Shown here in pieces: positions 1 to 5,386 of a stretch of 8,141 nt of DNA (position 1 is its first letter; each line of letters begins with the position of its first letter). Below the pieces are notes generated by a model, which had not been told where the DNA came from, made no database searches, and saw only the letters and a program-made list of their open reading frames with translations. This DNA is from Candidatus Cloacimonadota bacterium. GTDB taxonomy: Bacteria; Cloacimonadota; Cloacimonadia; Cloacimonadales; WRIO01. A program made the position numbers and the translations under genes. The stretch is from positions 1 to 8,141 of the forward strand of contig WRIO01000037.1 of assembly GCA_009782695.1 (NCBI GenBank), in the 5' to 3' direction.

Positions 1-1
1 A

Positions 2-712
2 AATACTTTTGAGATTATCGAACAAAAAGACCCTACCGAAGCAGGTTTATTTTGCTGTGATATGATCCGGCAAGGTAAAGCACAGCTTATGATGAAAGGC
101 ACACTTTCCACCGATGATTATATGCGTTGTATCCTGAACAAAGAGAGAGGACTACTAGAGCCGGGTTCTGTGCTATCCCATGTCACTGTGTTAGAGCCAA
201 AAGGGTATCACAAGCTACTGATAGTTGGCGATGTGGCAGTGATACCAGCACCTACGGTTGACCAAAAAGAAAAAATACTGCATTATATGATAGATACAGC
301 CCACAAATTGGGCAACGATAACCCGATGGTTGCCTTGATAGGACCTTCTGAAAAGCCCAGCACGAAAATTTCTTCTTCCGCAGACGCTTTGGAGCTGATG
401 CAAAGAGCCGAGAAAGGAGCATTTGCGAAATGCACAATGGCAGGTCCCGTGGGATTTGATATAGCTATCGACAAGGAATCAGCAGATATAAAAAATTACA
501 AAAGCCCAGTCAGTGGCAATGCAGATGTGGTTCTTTTCCCAAATATAGAATCGGGTAATGTTTTTTACAAGACTTGCACAAAGTTCTTAAAAGCAGAATT
601 GGGCGCTATGGTTGTCGGCTGCAAGGTGCCAGTGATATTATCCTCACGAGGCGACTCTGCGTTGACAAAGCTTTATTCTATCGCTTTAGCAGCTGTGACC
701 ACTGATATATAA
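2..712 (+). CDS. Phosphate acetyl/butyryltransferase family protein, 5'-truncated by window edge
   Basis: This is the C-terminal part of a PTA/PTB-family enzyme, which moves an acyl group from acyl-CoA to phosphate in the cytoplasm. The frame is open to the window edge, so the real start lies upstream; the ATG at 62 is internal (residues before it continue the family fold). About 236 residues are visible, against about 300 for the family. Visible family signatures are the LMMKG strand-turn, the GSVLSHV stretch, GD-x-AV before a Pro-rich turn, GNADVVLFPNIESGNVFYK, and a C-terminal S-R-G-D-S followed by SIALA. The pattern resembles phosphate butyryltransferase more than acetate-type Pta, but acyl specificity cannot be read from sequence. 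The usual VTD motif reads VGD here. It is followed 31 nt later by a full-length paralogue, so the pair probably forms part of an acyl-phosphate pathway with an acyl kinase outside the window. Confidence 0.88.
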   Translation, partial: NTFEIIEQKDPTEAGLFCCDMIRQGKAQLMMKGTLSTDDYMRCILNKERGLLEPGSVLSHVTVLEPKGYHKLLIVGDVAVIPAPTVDQKEKILHYMIDTAHKLGNDNPMVALIGPSEKPSTKISSSADALELMQRAEKGAFAKCTMAGPVGFDIAIDKESADIKNYKSPVSGNADVVLFPNIESGNVFYKTCTKFLKAELGAMVVGCKVPVILSSRGDSALTKLYSIALAAVTTDI

Positions 713-743
713 CGCACTGCACTCCAAATCATAAAAGGTATAT

Positions 744-1661
744 ATGATAAAAACACTAGAAGGTATGGTGGAGAAGGCAAAGTCTCTACCACCCAAAACT
801 ATAGCAATAGCATTGGCTGAAGATGAGAACACTCTGGGGGCAATCGATCAGGCTGTCGCAAGCGGTTTTGCAAAAGCTTTAATGTTCGGTAACAAAGACA
901 AAATCATCAAGTGTTGTGATGATTTGAAAATAGATCATCATAGATTTGAGATAATAGATACTCCATCTGCCGAAATCGCTGTGTCAGAAGCTGTGAAGGC
1001 TGTAAAGAACAATGAGGCAGATGTGCTGATGAAGGGACTGGTCAATACTGATAAGTTCTTAAAAGCAGTTTTGGATAAAGAAAAAGGACTGTTACCTCCT
1101 AAAACAGTGATGTCTTATGTCTGTGCGATAGAGATACCTGCTCGAGATAAATTGCTTTTCGTAACCGATACAGCAGTATTAGTCACCCCAAATCTAGAAC
1201 AAAAGGCGGCTATGCTGAAATACGCTGTCCAGATGGCAAACAAATTTGGCATTACAAAGCCGAAAGTAGCATTATTAGCAGCAACAGAGAAAGTAAATCC
1301 TGCTATGGAAAGCACTCTGACAGACGCTATGGTCTGCCAGATGGTTGCCCGAAAACAGTTACCAGACTGCGTAGTGGATGGTCCACTGGATTTATTCCTT
1401 GCCTGCGACCCAAGTGCTGCTGAAATAAAGGGAGTTCCGAACCTAATAAACGGTGAGGCTGACATATTGATATGTCCTTCATTGGACGCCGCAAATATCT
1501 TTTACAAAGGTTTGATGCTCTTTGCCAGTGGAGAGCTGGCAGGTTTGATACAAGGCACCAGCAAACCGGTGGTAGTAATGTCGCGGAGTGAAAGCAAGAA
1601 GTCAAAATTTTACTGTATAGCTTTAAGTTGCCTGATGGCAAGTTCAGAAAACGAAAAATAA
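744..1661 (+). CDS. ptb: Phosphate butyryltransferase-like protein (second paralogue)
   Basis: A complete 305-residue PTA/PTB-family transferase of normal length for phosphate butyryltransferases. The start fits the family (Met-Ile-Lys followed by an amphipathic helix and the IAIALAEDE strand), and an AAAAGG ribosome site lies 5 nt upstream. Signatures are VLMKG (95-98), VTDTAV (140-145), KVALLAATEKVNPAM (174-188), VDGPLDLFLA (211-220), ADILICPSLDAANIFYK (239-255) and SRSES (280-284). It would convert acyl-CoA plus phosphate to acyl-phosphate plus CoA, reversibly, in fermentation or acyl-CoA salvage. It differs from the upstream copy: the family SHV stretch reads SYV (124-126) and the SR-x-D-S motif reads SR-S-E-S. 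It is not a recent duplicate, because the two proteins differ along most of their length. It lies 16 nt before rpiB, so co-transcription is likely. Whether the substrate is butyryl-, isobutyryl-, propionyl- or acetyl-CoA is unknown, so the symbol is tentative. Confidence 0.85.
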   Translation: MIKTLEGMVEKAKSLPPKTIAIALAEDENTLGAIDQAVASGFAKALMFGNKDKIIKCCDDLKIDHHRFEIIDTPSAEIAVSEAVKAVKNNEADVLMKGLVNTDKFLKAVLDKEKGLLPPKTVMSYVCAIEIPARDKLLFVTDTAVLVTPNLEQKAAMLKYAVQMANKFGITKPKVALLAATEKVNPAMESTLTDAMVCQMVARKQLPDCVVDGPLDLFLACDPSAAEIKGVPNLINGEADILICPSLDAANIFYKGLMLFASGELAGLIQGTSKPVVVMSRSESKKSKFYCIALSCLMASSENEK

Positions 1662-1677
1662 TAAAGGAAATAGAGAT

Positions 1678-2127
1678 ATGTTAAAGATAAGTATGGCATC
1701 CGATCATGCAGGATACCAATTGAAAGTGTTATTAAAAGACTACTTAGTCGAACGAGATATAGAAGTGATAGATTTTGGTAGCTATGATACAGAATCGGCA
1801 GATTACCCAGACACAGGATTTTTAGCAGCCCAAGATGTGGCTGAGGGTAAATCAGATATAGGGATTCTAGTTTGTGCCACAGGGCACGGAATGAACATGG
1901 TCGCAAACAAGGTGAAAGGAATCAGGGCTTGCCTATGCTTGAATAAAGAATCAGCAAAATTTTCGAGACAGCACAACGATGCAAATGTGCTGGTTCTGTC
2001 ATCTAAACAGACGATGAGCACAGAAATATTCCAAATAGTTGATGTGTTCCTAAATGAATCTTTCTCAAATGAAGAAAGACATTTGCGACGCTTGAACAAA
2101 ATAAAAGATTATGAAAATAAAAAATAA
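1678..2127 (+). CDS. rpiB: Ribose-5-phosphate isomerase B
   Basis: A 149-residue RpiB/LacAB-family sugar-phosphate isomerase, full length, which interconverts ribose 5-phosphate and ribulose 5-phosphate in the cytosol. Motifs line up with E. coli RpiB numbering: the SDHAG start (8-12), DYPD (42-45), the catalytic cysteine in LVCATGHGM (C66, T68), ANK (76-78), GIRA (81-84), and SRQHNDANVL with H99 as ring-opening residue. The C-terminal phosphate-binding R134-H-x-x-R138 is present. The anion-hole loop reads C-A-T-G-H-G, where the usual form is C-G-T-G-[hydrophobic]-G, so G67 is Ala and residue 70 is His. An AAAGGAA site precedes the ATG. It sits between the transferase and glyA with 16-nt gaps on both sides, which indicates one transcript. 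In many bacteria rpiB is next to glyA, as here. Allose-6-phosphate isomerase activity is an alternative, but context favours the pentose role. Confidence 0.94.
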   Translation: MLKISMASDHAGYQLKVLLKDYLVERDIEVIDFGSYDTESADYPDTGFLAAQDVAEGKSDIGILVCATGHGMNMVANKVKGIRACLCLNKESAKFSRQHNDANVLVLSSKQTMSTEIFQIVDVFLNESFSNEERHLRRLNKIKDYENKK

Positions 2128-2143
2128 AAAATGAGGTATAAAA

Positions 2144-3439
2144 ATGGATAGAATAAAACAATTCGACCCCGAAGTTTACAATGCAATGCGAGATGAATTA
2201 GTTCGCCAAGAAGAAAACCTAGAGCTGATAGCATCTGAAAATTATGTGTCAGCCACAGTGATGGAAGCAGCTGGTTCTGTGCTAACAAATAAATATGCAG
2301 AAGGTTATCCTTACCGCTGGAATAAAGAGACAGGTAATGTAGATTACAACGAATATGGGCGTTATTACGGTGGCTGCGAATATGTGGATATAGTCGAGCA
2401 GCTCGCTGTGGAACGAGCAAAAAAACTATTCGGGGCAGAGCACGCAAATGTGCAACCTCATTCTGGTTCACAAGCAAATATGGCTGCTTATTTTACATTG
2501 GTCAAACCGGGTGACACTGTTCTTAGCCTTGAGCTCGCTCACGGCGGACACTTAACTCATGGACATCAAATGAGTTTTTCGGGTGAACTGTTTAATATCA
2601 TTCATTATGGAGTGATGAAAGACACAGAAGTGCTAGATTATGAGAACATAAAAGAACTAGCTCTCAAGCATAGACCAGCTATGATACTAGCAGGCGCATC
2701 AGCGTATCCTCGGACACTTGATTTTCAAAAATTCCGCGAAATAGCTGATTTAGTGGGCGCTAAACTAATGGTTGATATGGCTCATATAGCCGGACTGGTA
2801 GCAGCAGGATTGCACCCCAGCCCTGTTCCTTTTGCAGATATAGTGACCACCACTACCCACAAGACTCTGCGCGGACCCCGCTCAGGCTTGATATTGTGTA
2901 AAAAACAATATGCAGAAGATGTTGACAAAAAGGTATTTCCTGGTATCCAAGGCGGACCACTAATGCATATCATAGCAGCAAAAGCTGTTGCCTTCAAGGA
3001 AGCTTTGTCTGATGACTACAAAAATTACCAAAAACAAGTGATAAAAAATGCTGCTGCTCTGGCTGATGCCCTAAAAAAAGAAGGTTTTAAACTTGTTTCT
3101 GGTGGCACTGATACACATCTGATGCTTTTGAACCTCGGCACAAAAGAAGAAGGTGGACCTTCTGGCAAAAAAATGGAAGAGTCCCTCGATTTAGCCGGTA
3201 TCACTGTAAACAAGAACACTGTGCCTTATGACACACGGTCTCCCTTTATAGCTTCGGGCATCAGGGTCGGCACTCCTGCTGTCACTACTCGTGGTATGAA
3301 GGAAGCTGATATGGTGGAAATCGCCAAATGCATAAAGATAGTCGCCGATAATCCAAAAGATAAAGCAAAATTCGATGAAGTGAAAGCTACAGTGAGGAAG
3401 CTAACAGCAAAGTTCCCTCTTTATAAGCATTTGATTTGA
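2144..3439 (+). CDS. glyA: Serine hydroxymethyltransferase
   Basis: A 431-residue fold-type I PLP enzyme that makes glycine and 5,10-methylene-THF from serine and THF, supplying one-carbon units. Signatures are [11 protein letters not shown] (26-36), NKYAEGYP (49-56), [10 protein letters not shown] (73-82), [10 protein letters not shown] (103-112), AHGGHLTHG (132-140), [12 protein letters not shown] (211-222, with D211 and H214 at the cofactor ring), [12 protein letters not shown] with the Schiff-base lysine K240, FPGIQGGP (265-272), GGTDTHL (320-326) and SGIRVGTPA with the carboxylate-binding R374. The length is slightly above the usual ~415 because of an extra stretch of about 14 residues at 57-72, directly after the catalytic EGYP segment. 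A GAGG site precedes the ATG. It is the last gene of the metabolic operon, ending TGA-TAA just before a strong terminator. A threonine aldolase side activity is common in the family. Confidence 0.96.
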   Translation: MDRIKQFDPEVYNAMRDELVRQEENLELIASENYVSATVMEAAGSVLTNKYAEGYPYRWNKETGNVDYNEYGRYYGGCEYVDIVEQLAVERAKKLFGAEHANVQPHSGSQANMAAYFTLVKPGDTVLSLELAHGGHLTHGHQMSFSGELFNIIHYGVMKDTEVLDYENIKELALKHRPAMILAGASAYPRTLDFQKFREIADLVGAKLMVDMAHIAGLVAAGLHPSPVPFADIVTTTTHKTLRGPRSGLILCKKQYAEDVDKKVFPGIQGGPLMHIIAAKAVAFKEALSDDYKNYQKQVIKNAAALADALKKEGFKLVSGGTDTHLMLLNLGTKEEGGPSGKKMEESLDLAGITVNKNTVPYDTRSPFIASGIRVGTPAVTTRGMKEADMVEIAKCIKIVADNPKDKAKFDEVKATVRKLTAKFPLYKHLI

Positions 3440-3460
3440 TAATAAACTAATAATCTAAAT

Positions 3461-3489
3461 AGCGGAGAGATGCTATCTCTCCGCTTTTT
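3461..3489 (+). terminator. Intrinsic terminator of the ptb-rpiB-glyA operon
   Basis: A perfect 10-bp inverted repeat, AGCGGAGAGA (3461-3470) and TCTCTCCGCT (3476-3485), encloses a 5-nt loop TGCTA and runs directly into a T tract (3485-3489) and a second one (3493-3497). It starts 22 nt after the glyA stop. Its strength suggests the metabolic operon ends here and that the HU gene has its own promoter. Confidence 0.93.
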
Positions 3490-3775
3490 AAATTTTTACT
3501 CTTCACCAAAAAGATGGAGTGAAACACCAACCTCTCAAATAGCTAACCACAAGGAAGGTTTCTTTGCTGGTTTTACTATGTTGTCCCTAAAAGCTGCAAT
3601 CTGTTTTTTGTATATCTTTAACCATTATTTTGGTAAAGTTTCAGTTAATAAAAATCAAACAAAACTTTTTAATATAGTCTTTTATCTAGAAAACAATAAA
3701 AAACCTCTCGACAAAAAAAGGTTATAAAAAAAAAATGCACAAAAAAAAATTGAATTAAATTGGAGGAACTATAAT
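3490..3775. other. Intergenic region upstream of the HU gene, A-tract rich
   Basis: With the terminator this makes about 336 nt without a convincing gene. The last 65 nt contain three long A runs: 7 A (3713-3719), 10 A (3726-3735) and 9 A (3741-3749), just before the GGAGG ribosome site at 3762-3766. The only long open frame (3470-3727) starts inside the terminator stem, lacks a ribosome site and resembles nothing I know. A weak AACCT/AGGTT hairpin is possible at 3702-3723. I see no tRNA, riboswitch or mobile-element end. Confidence 0.6.
3708..3736 (+). promoter_or_regulatory. Weak candidate housekeeping promoter for the HU gene
   Basis: TCGACA (3708-3713, five of six bases of TTGACA) is followed after 17 nt by AAAAAT (3731-3736, four of six bases of TATAAT). 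The spacer and the -10 are almost pure A, so chance similarity is easy in this composition. A promoter is expected in this gap because a strong terminator precedes it, but its exact place is uncertain. Confidence 0.25.
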
Positions 3776-4078
3776 ATGACTAAAGCCAATATAGTTAGAG
3801 AGATCACCAAAGAAACAGGGATGAAAGCAAAGGATGTAGCCACAGTAGTGAATATATTTTTGGAAACTGTAAAGACCAAGATGAAAAGTGGTCAACATAT
3901 TGAAATCAGACACTTTGGGACATTTAAATTAAAAGTAAGGAAGGGTCGTGTTGGTCGTAATCCAAAGACCAATGATGCAGTAAAAGTGCCAGAACGGGTA
4001 GTGCCTTCATTTAAATTTTCGAGGGAGTTTAAATTAGATATTTTAGCGAATGTCCAAACTTCTCAAATAAGTGATTAA
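3776..4078 (+). CDS. HU/IHF-family DNA-binding protein
   Basis: A 100-residue member of the bacterial histone-like HU/IHF family, which binds and bends DNA as a dimer in the nucleoid. It has the N-terminal helical dimerisation part (MTKANIVREI, then the V-x-x-V-x-x-FLETV helix), the IEIRHFGTF turn (42-50), the basic arm K-x-R-x-GR-x-GRNPKT (52-65) with intercalating P63, and VPSFKFSREFK (76-86). A tail of about 14 residues (87-100) extends past the usual end. An ideal GGAGG lies 9 nt before the ATG. RVGRNPKT together with VPERVVPSFKFS gives a mixed HU/IHF look, so I do not assign hupA, hupB or ihf. The next gene, 19 nt downstream, encodes a tiny basic protein, so the two are probably co-expressed. 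Confidence 0.92.
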   Translation: MTKANIVREITKETGMKAKDVATVVNIFLETVKTKMKSGQHIEIRHFGTFKLKVRKGRVGRNPKTNDAVKVPERVVPSFKFSREFKLDILANVQTSQISD

Positions 4079-4097
4079 AAATCGATAGGAGGAATAG

Positions 4098-4187
4098 ATG
4101 CCTTGCGGTAGAAAGAGAAAAAAACACAAAATATCCACCCACAAAAGAAAAAAAAGACTCAGAAAAAATCGTCATAAGAAAAAATAA
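4098..4187 (+). CDS. Tiny Arg/Lys-rich protein, AURKAIP1/COX24 (mS38/bS22)-like, probably ribosomal
   Basis: A 29-codon gene with a perfect AGGAGG at 4087-4092, 5 nt before the ATG, ending TAA at 4185-4187. The protein starts MPCGRKRKKHKISTHKRKK and ends RLRKNRHKKK; about 18 of 29 residues are Lys, Arg or His. From memory, Bacteroidota and related phyla encode a near-identical short protein (M-P-S/N-G-K-K-R-K-R-H-K-x-x-T-H-K-R-K-K-R-x-R-K-N-R-H-K-K-K) annotated as AURKAIP1/COX24 domain protein, the family of mitochondrial mS38 and actinobacterial bS22. These bind rRNA in the ribosome. That role here is inferred from resemblance; no structure of this version is known to me. It follows the HU gene by 19 nt and is followed by a hairpin, so it likely closes that transcript. 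It is easily missed by gene callers because of its length. Confidence 0.85.
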   Translation: MPCGRKRKKHKISTHKRKKRLRKNRHKKK

Positions 4188-4200
4188 ATTCGATTTTTAT

Positions 4201-4240
4201 TAAGGTTTGGGCGTTGGCAACAACGCCCTCTTATGCCTTA
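4201..4240 (+). terminator. GC-rich hairpin after the small ribosomal-protein-like gene
   Basis: A perfect 8-bp stem, GGGCGTTG (4209-4216) and CAACGCCC (4221-4228), closes a GCAA loop of GNRA type. Outer arms TAAGG (4201-4205) and CCTTA (4236-4240) can extend it with an internal bulge. It sits 21 nt after the stop of the 29-aa gene. The downstream tract TCTTATGCC is poor in T, so termination could be leaky or need a factor. The palindrome is also placed where a sigma-54 activator could bind, about 37 bp upstream of the promoter at 4264. Confidence 0.6.
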
Positions 4241-4263
4241 TTCGATGTATAAGTGTGTAAGAT

Positions 4264-4280
4264 TTGGCATAAGGTTTGCA
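4264..4280 (+). promoter_or_regulatory. Sigma-54 (RpoN) promoter for the flagellar operon
   Basis: The site TTGGCATAAGGTTTGCA matches the sigma-54 consensus YTGGCACGRNNNTTGCW at 11 of the 13 non-N, specified positions around the two invariant doublets. GG (4266-4267) and GC (4278-4279) are separated by exactly 10 nt, as required for -24/-12 elements. The predicted transcript start is near 4291, giving a leader of about 115 nt before flbD. Sigma-54 control of flagellar genes with an enhancer-binding activator is well known in several phyla. No experimental support is visible. Confidence 0.72.
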
Positions 4281-4332
4281 ACACAATAAATAAAGACTAG
4301 ATAAAAAGAGGTGAAAAACACTGATTTTTTTC

Positions 4333-4359
4333 TAAATATCAGATATATAATGTCGAAAA
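4333..4359 (+). promoter_or_regulatory. Candidate sigma-28 (FliA/WhiG-type) promoter upstream of flbD
   Basis: TAAA (4333-4336), exactly 15 nt, then GTCGAAAA (4352-4359) matches the sigma-28 pattern TAAA-N15-GCCGATAA with all four -35 bases and six of eight -10 bases. It lies 46 nt before the flbD start, downstream of the sigma-54 site. A TATAAT at 4346-4351 overlaps it, but has no good -35 at normal spacing. In AT-rich DNA the TAAA half is common, so the call rests on the -10 and on the motility context. Confidence 0.42.
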
Positions 4360-4405
4360 TATAAGTAGTGAGGATGTAAAAGGGAATTTACAAGTAGGAG
4401 AGTAA

Positions 4406-4612
4406 ATGGTAAGGCTTACAAAAATAAATAACCAAGAATTTTTTATCAATTCAGATTTGATGGAGTTTATTGAGTCCACTCCTGACACGATAATTAGTTT
4501 GACTACTGGAAAGAAGATTATAGTCAAAGAGTCAGCAGAAGAAGTGATCGAAAAGATAATAGAATATAAAAGTAAAGCTTTAAAGAATTGGGAAATTTTA
4601 AATAAAAGTTAG
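4406..4612 (+). CDS. flbD: Flagellar protein FlbD (FlaR family)
   Basis: A 68-residue protein matching the small FlbD/FlaR family found before motA in spirochaetes and clostridia; this is not the Caulobacter transcription regulator of the same name. Visible features are MVRLTKINNQEFFIN, then DLMEFIESTPDTIISLTTGKKIIVKES and an amphipathic helix ending in IIEYK, all typical of the family at its usual length. Its molecular role is not well established; it is linked to flagellar assembly or swarming. An AGGAG lies at 4396-4400. It is the first gene after the sigma-54 and sigma-28 sites, and its TAG stop overlaps the AGGAAG ribosome site of motA, which suggests coupled translation. Confidence 0.92.
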   Translation: MVRLTKINNQEFFINSDLMEFIESTPDTIISLTTGKKIIVKESAEEVIEKIIEYKSKALKNWEILNKS

Positions 4613-4621
4613 GAAGTAATC

Positions 4622-5386
4622 ATGGATATCGCAACTGGATTAGGATTATTAATAGCAGTAGGTATGCTGTTTGGACCTATCATAATGGCAGGGGATATAA
4701 TGTCCTTCTATGACACACAATCACTGCTACTGGTGATTTTTGGGTCAACAGCAGCAGTATTAATGTCTTATACGCTAAATGATATGCTTAGTATCATGAA
4801 TATAACCAAGAACGCTTTTTTTTCCAAACCACAAGATATGGGACGGCTCATAGATAGCATAGTCGACCTTGGCGAAAAAGCTAGGCGAGATGGGATTTTA
4901 GCTTTGGAACAAGAGATGGGTCGTATCCAAGATGATTTTTTAAAAAAAGCTATGCAATTAGCAGTCGATGGTAACGAGCCAGAAGTCATAGAAAATGTAA
5001 TGGGCGTCGAAATAGATAAAATCGAAGAGCGACACATCACTGGTATATCAATGTTTGAAGCGTTAGCAACTTATGCCCCGGCATTTGGAATGCTCGGAAC
5101 TGTGATAGGTTTGATACAAATGCTAAAATCACTCGATGACCCCTCCTCGATAGGTGCTGGTATGGCGTTGTGTTTGATAACGACTTTTTATGGTTCATTA
5201 GTAGCGAATGTGATAGGATTACCCATTGCCGCAAAACTCAAAAGACGTTCTAAGCAAGAAATGCTGATCAAAAATATGTTACTCTTTGGAGTGCTTTCTA
5301 TACATTCTGGGGATAACCCTCGTATAACCAGAGATAAGTTAGAGACTTTCGTGCCACCAAAAGCAAGAAAAGGAAGCCAAAAATAA
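4622..5386 (+). CDS. motA: Flagellar motor stator protein MotA
   Basis: A 254-residue inner-membrane stator subunit that forms the ion channel with MotB and pushes on FliG. Four hydrophobic segments are visible at about 4-24, 34-52, 145-168 and 178-203. The cytoplasmic loop carries the GEKARRDGILALEQE stretch, where R88 and E96 are spaced like the torque residues R90 and E98 of E. coli. The conserved prolines are P153 (YAPAFGMLGTVIGLI) and P201 (NVIGLPIAAKLKRRS). The final ~40 residues are cytoplasmic and end in a basic tail. Whether the ion is H+ or Na+ cannot be decided from what I see. Ribosome site AGGAAG at 4611-4616. Its stop overlaps the motB start by one base (TAATG), giving coupled synthesis of the stator pair. 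Confidence 0.95.
   Translation: MDIATGLGLLIAVGMLFGPIIMAGDIMSFYDTQSLLLVIFGSTAAVLMSYTLNDMLSIMNITKNAFFSKPQDMGRLIDSIVDLGEKARRDGILALEQEMGRIQDDFLKKAMQLAVDGNEPEVIENVMGVEIDKIEERHITGISMFEALATYAPAFGMLGTVIGLIQMLKSLDDPSSIGAGMALCLITTFYGSLVANVIGLPIAAKLKRRSKQEMLIKNMLLFGVLSIHSGDNPRITRDKLETFVPPKARKGSQK

Noticed and set aside
62..64. ATG as the start of the first gene
   Set aside because: The frame is open upstream to base 2 and the protein would lack the N-terminal third of the family. The true start is outside the window.
1237..1261. Second sigma-54-like site, TTTGGCATTACAAAGC, in the second transferase gene
   Set aside because: GG and GC are separated by 9 nt rather than 10, and the site lies inside a coding region with no gene start nearby.
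1115..1465. Reverse-strand frame of 116 codons within the second transferase gene
   Set aside because: It lies fully opposite a well-supported gene and has no family motif; other reverse frames in the window are rejected for the same reason.
3470..3727. 85-codon open frame after glyA
   Set aside because: It starts inside the terminator stem, lacks a ribosome site, has no recognisable motif, and ends in A-rich DNA that gives a Lys-rich tail. Most likely a chance frame.
4346..4351. Perfect TATAAT upstream of flbD as a housekeeping promoter
   Set aside because: No good -35 lies 16-18 nt upstream (only about three of six bases match). It falls inside the spacer and edge of a better sigma-28 match, and TATAAT is frequent in such AT-rich DNA.
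4311..4364. GTG-started frame of 17 codons in the flbD leader
   Set aside because: The AGAGG upstream is too close to the GTG, the peptide is not recognisable, and the segment overlaps the candidate sigma-28 promoter.
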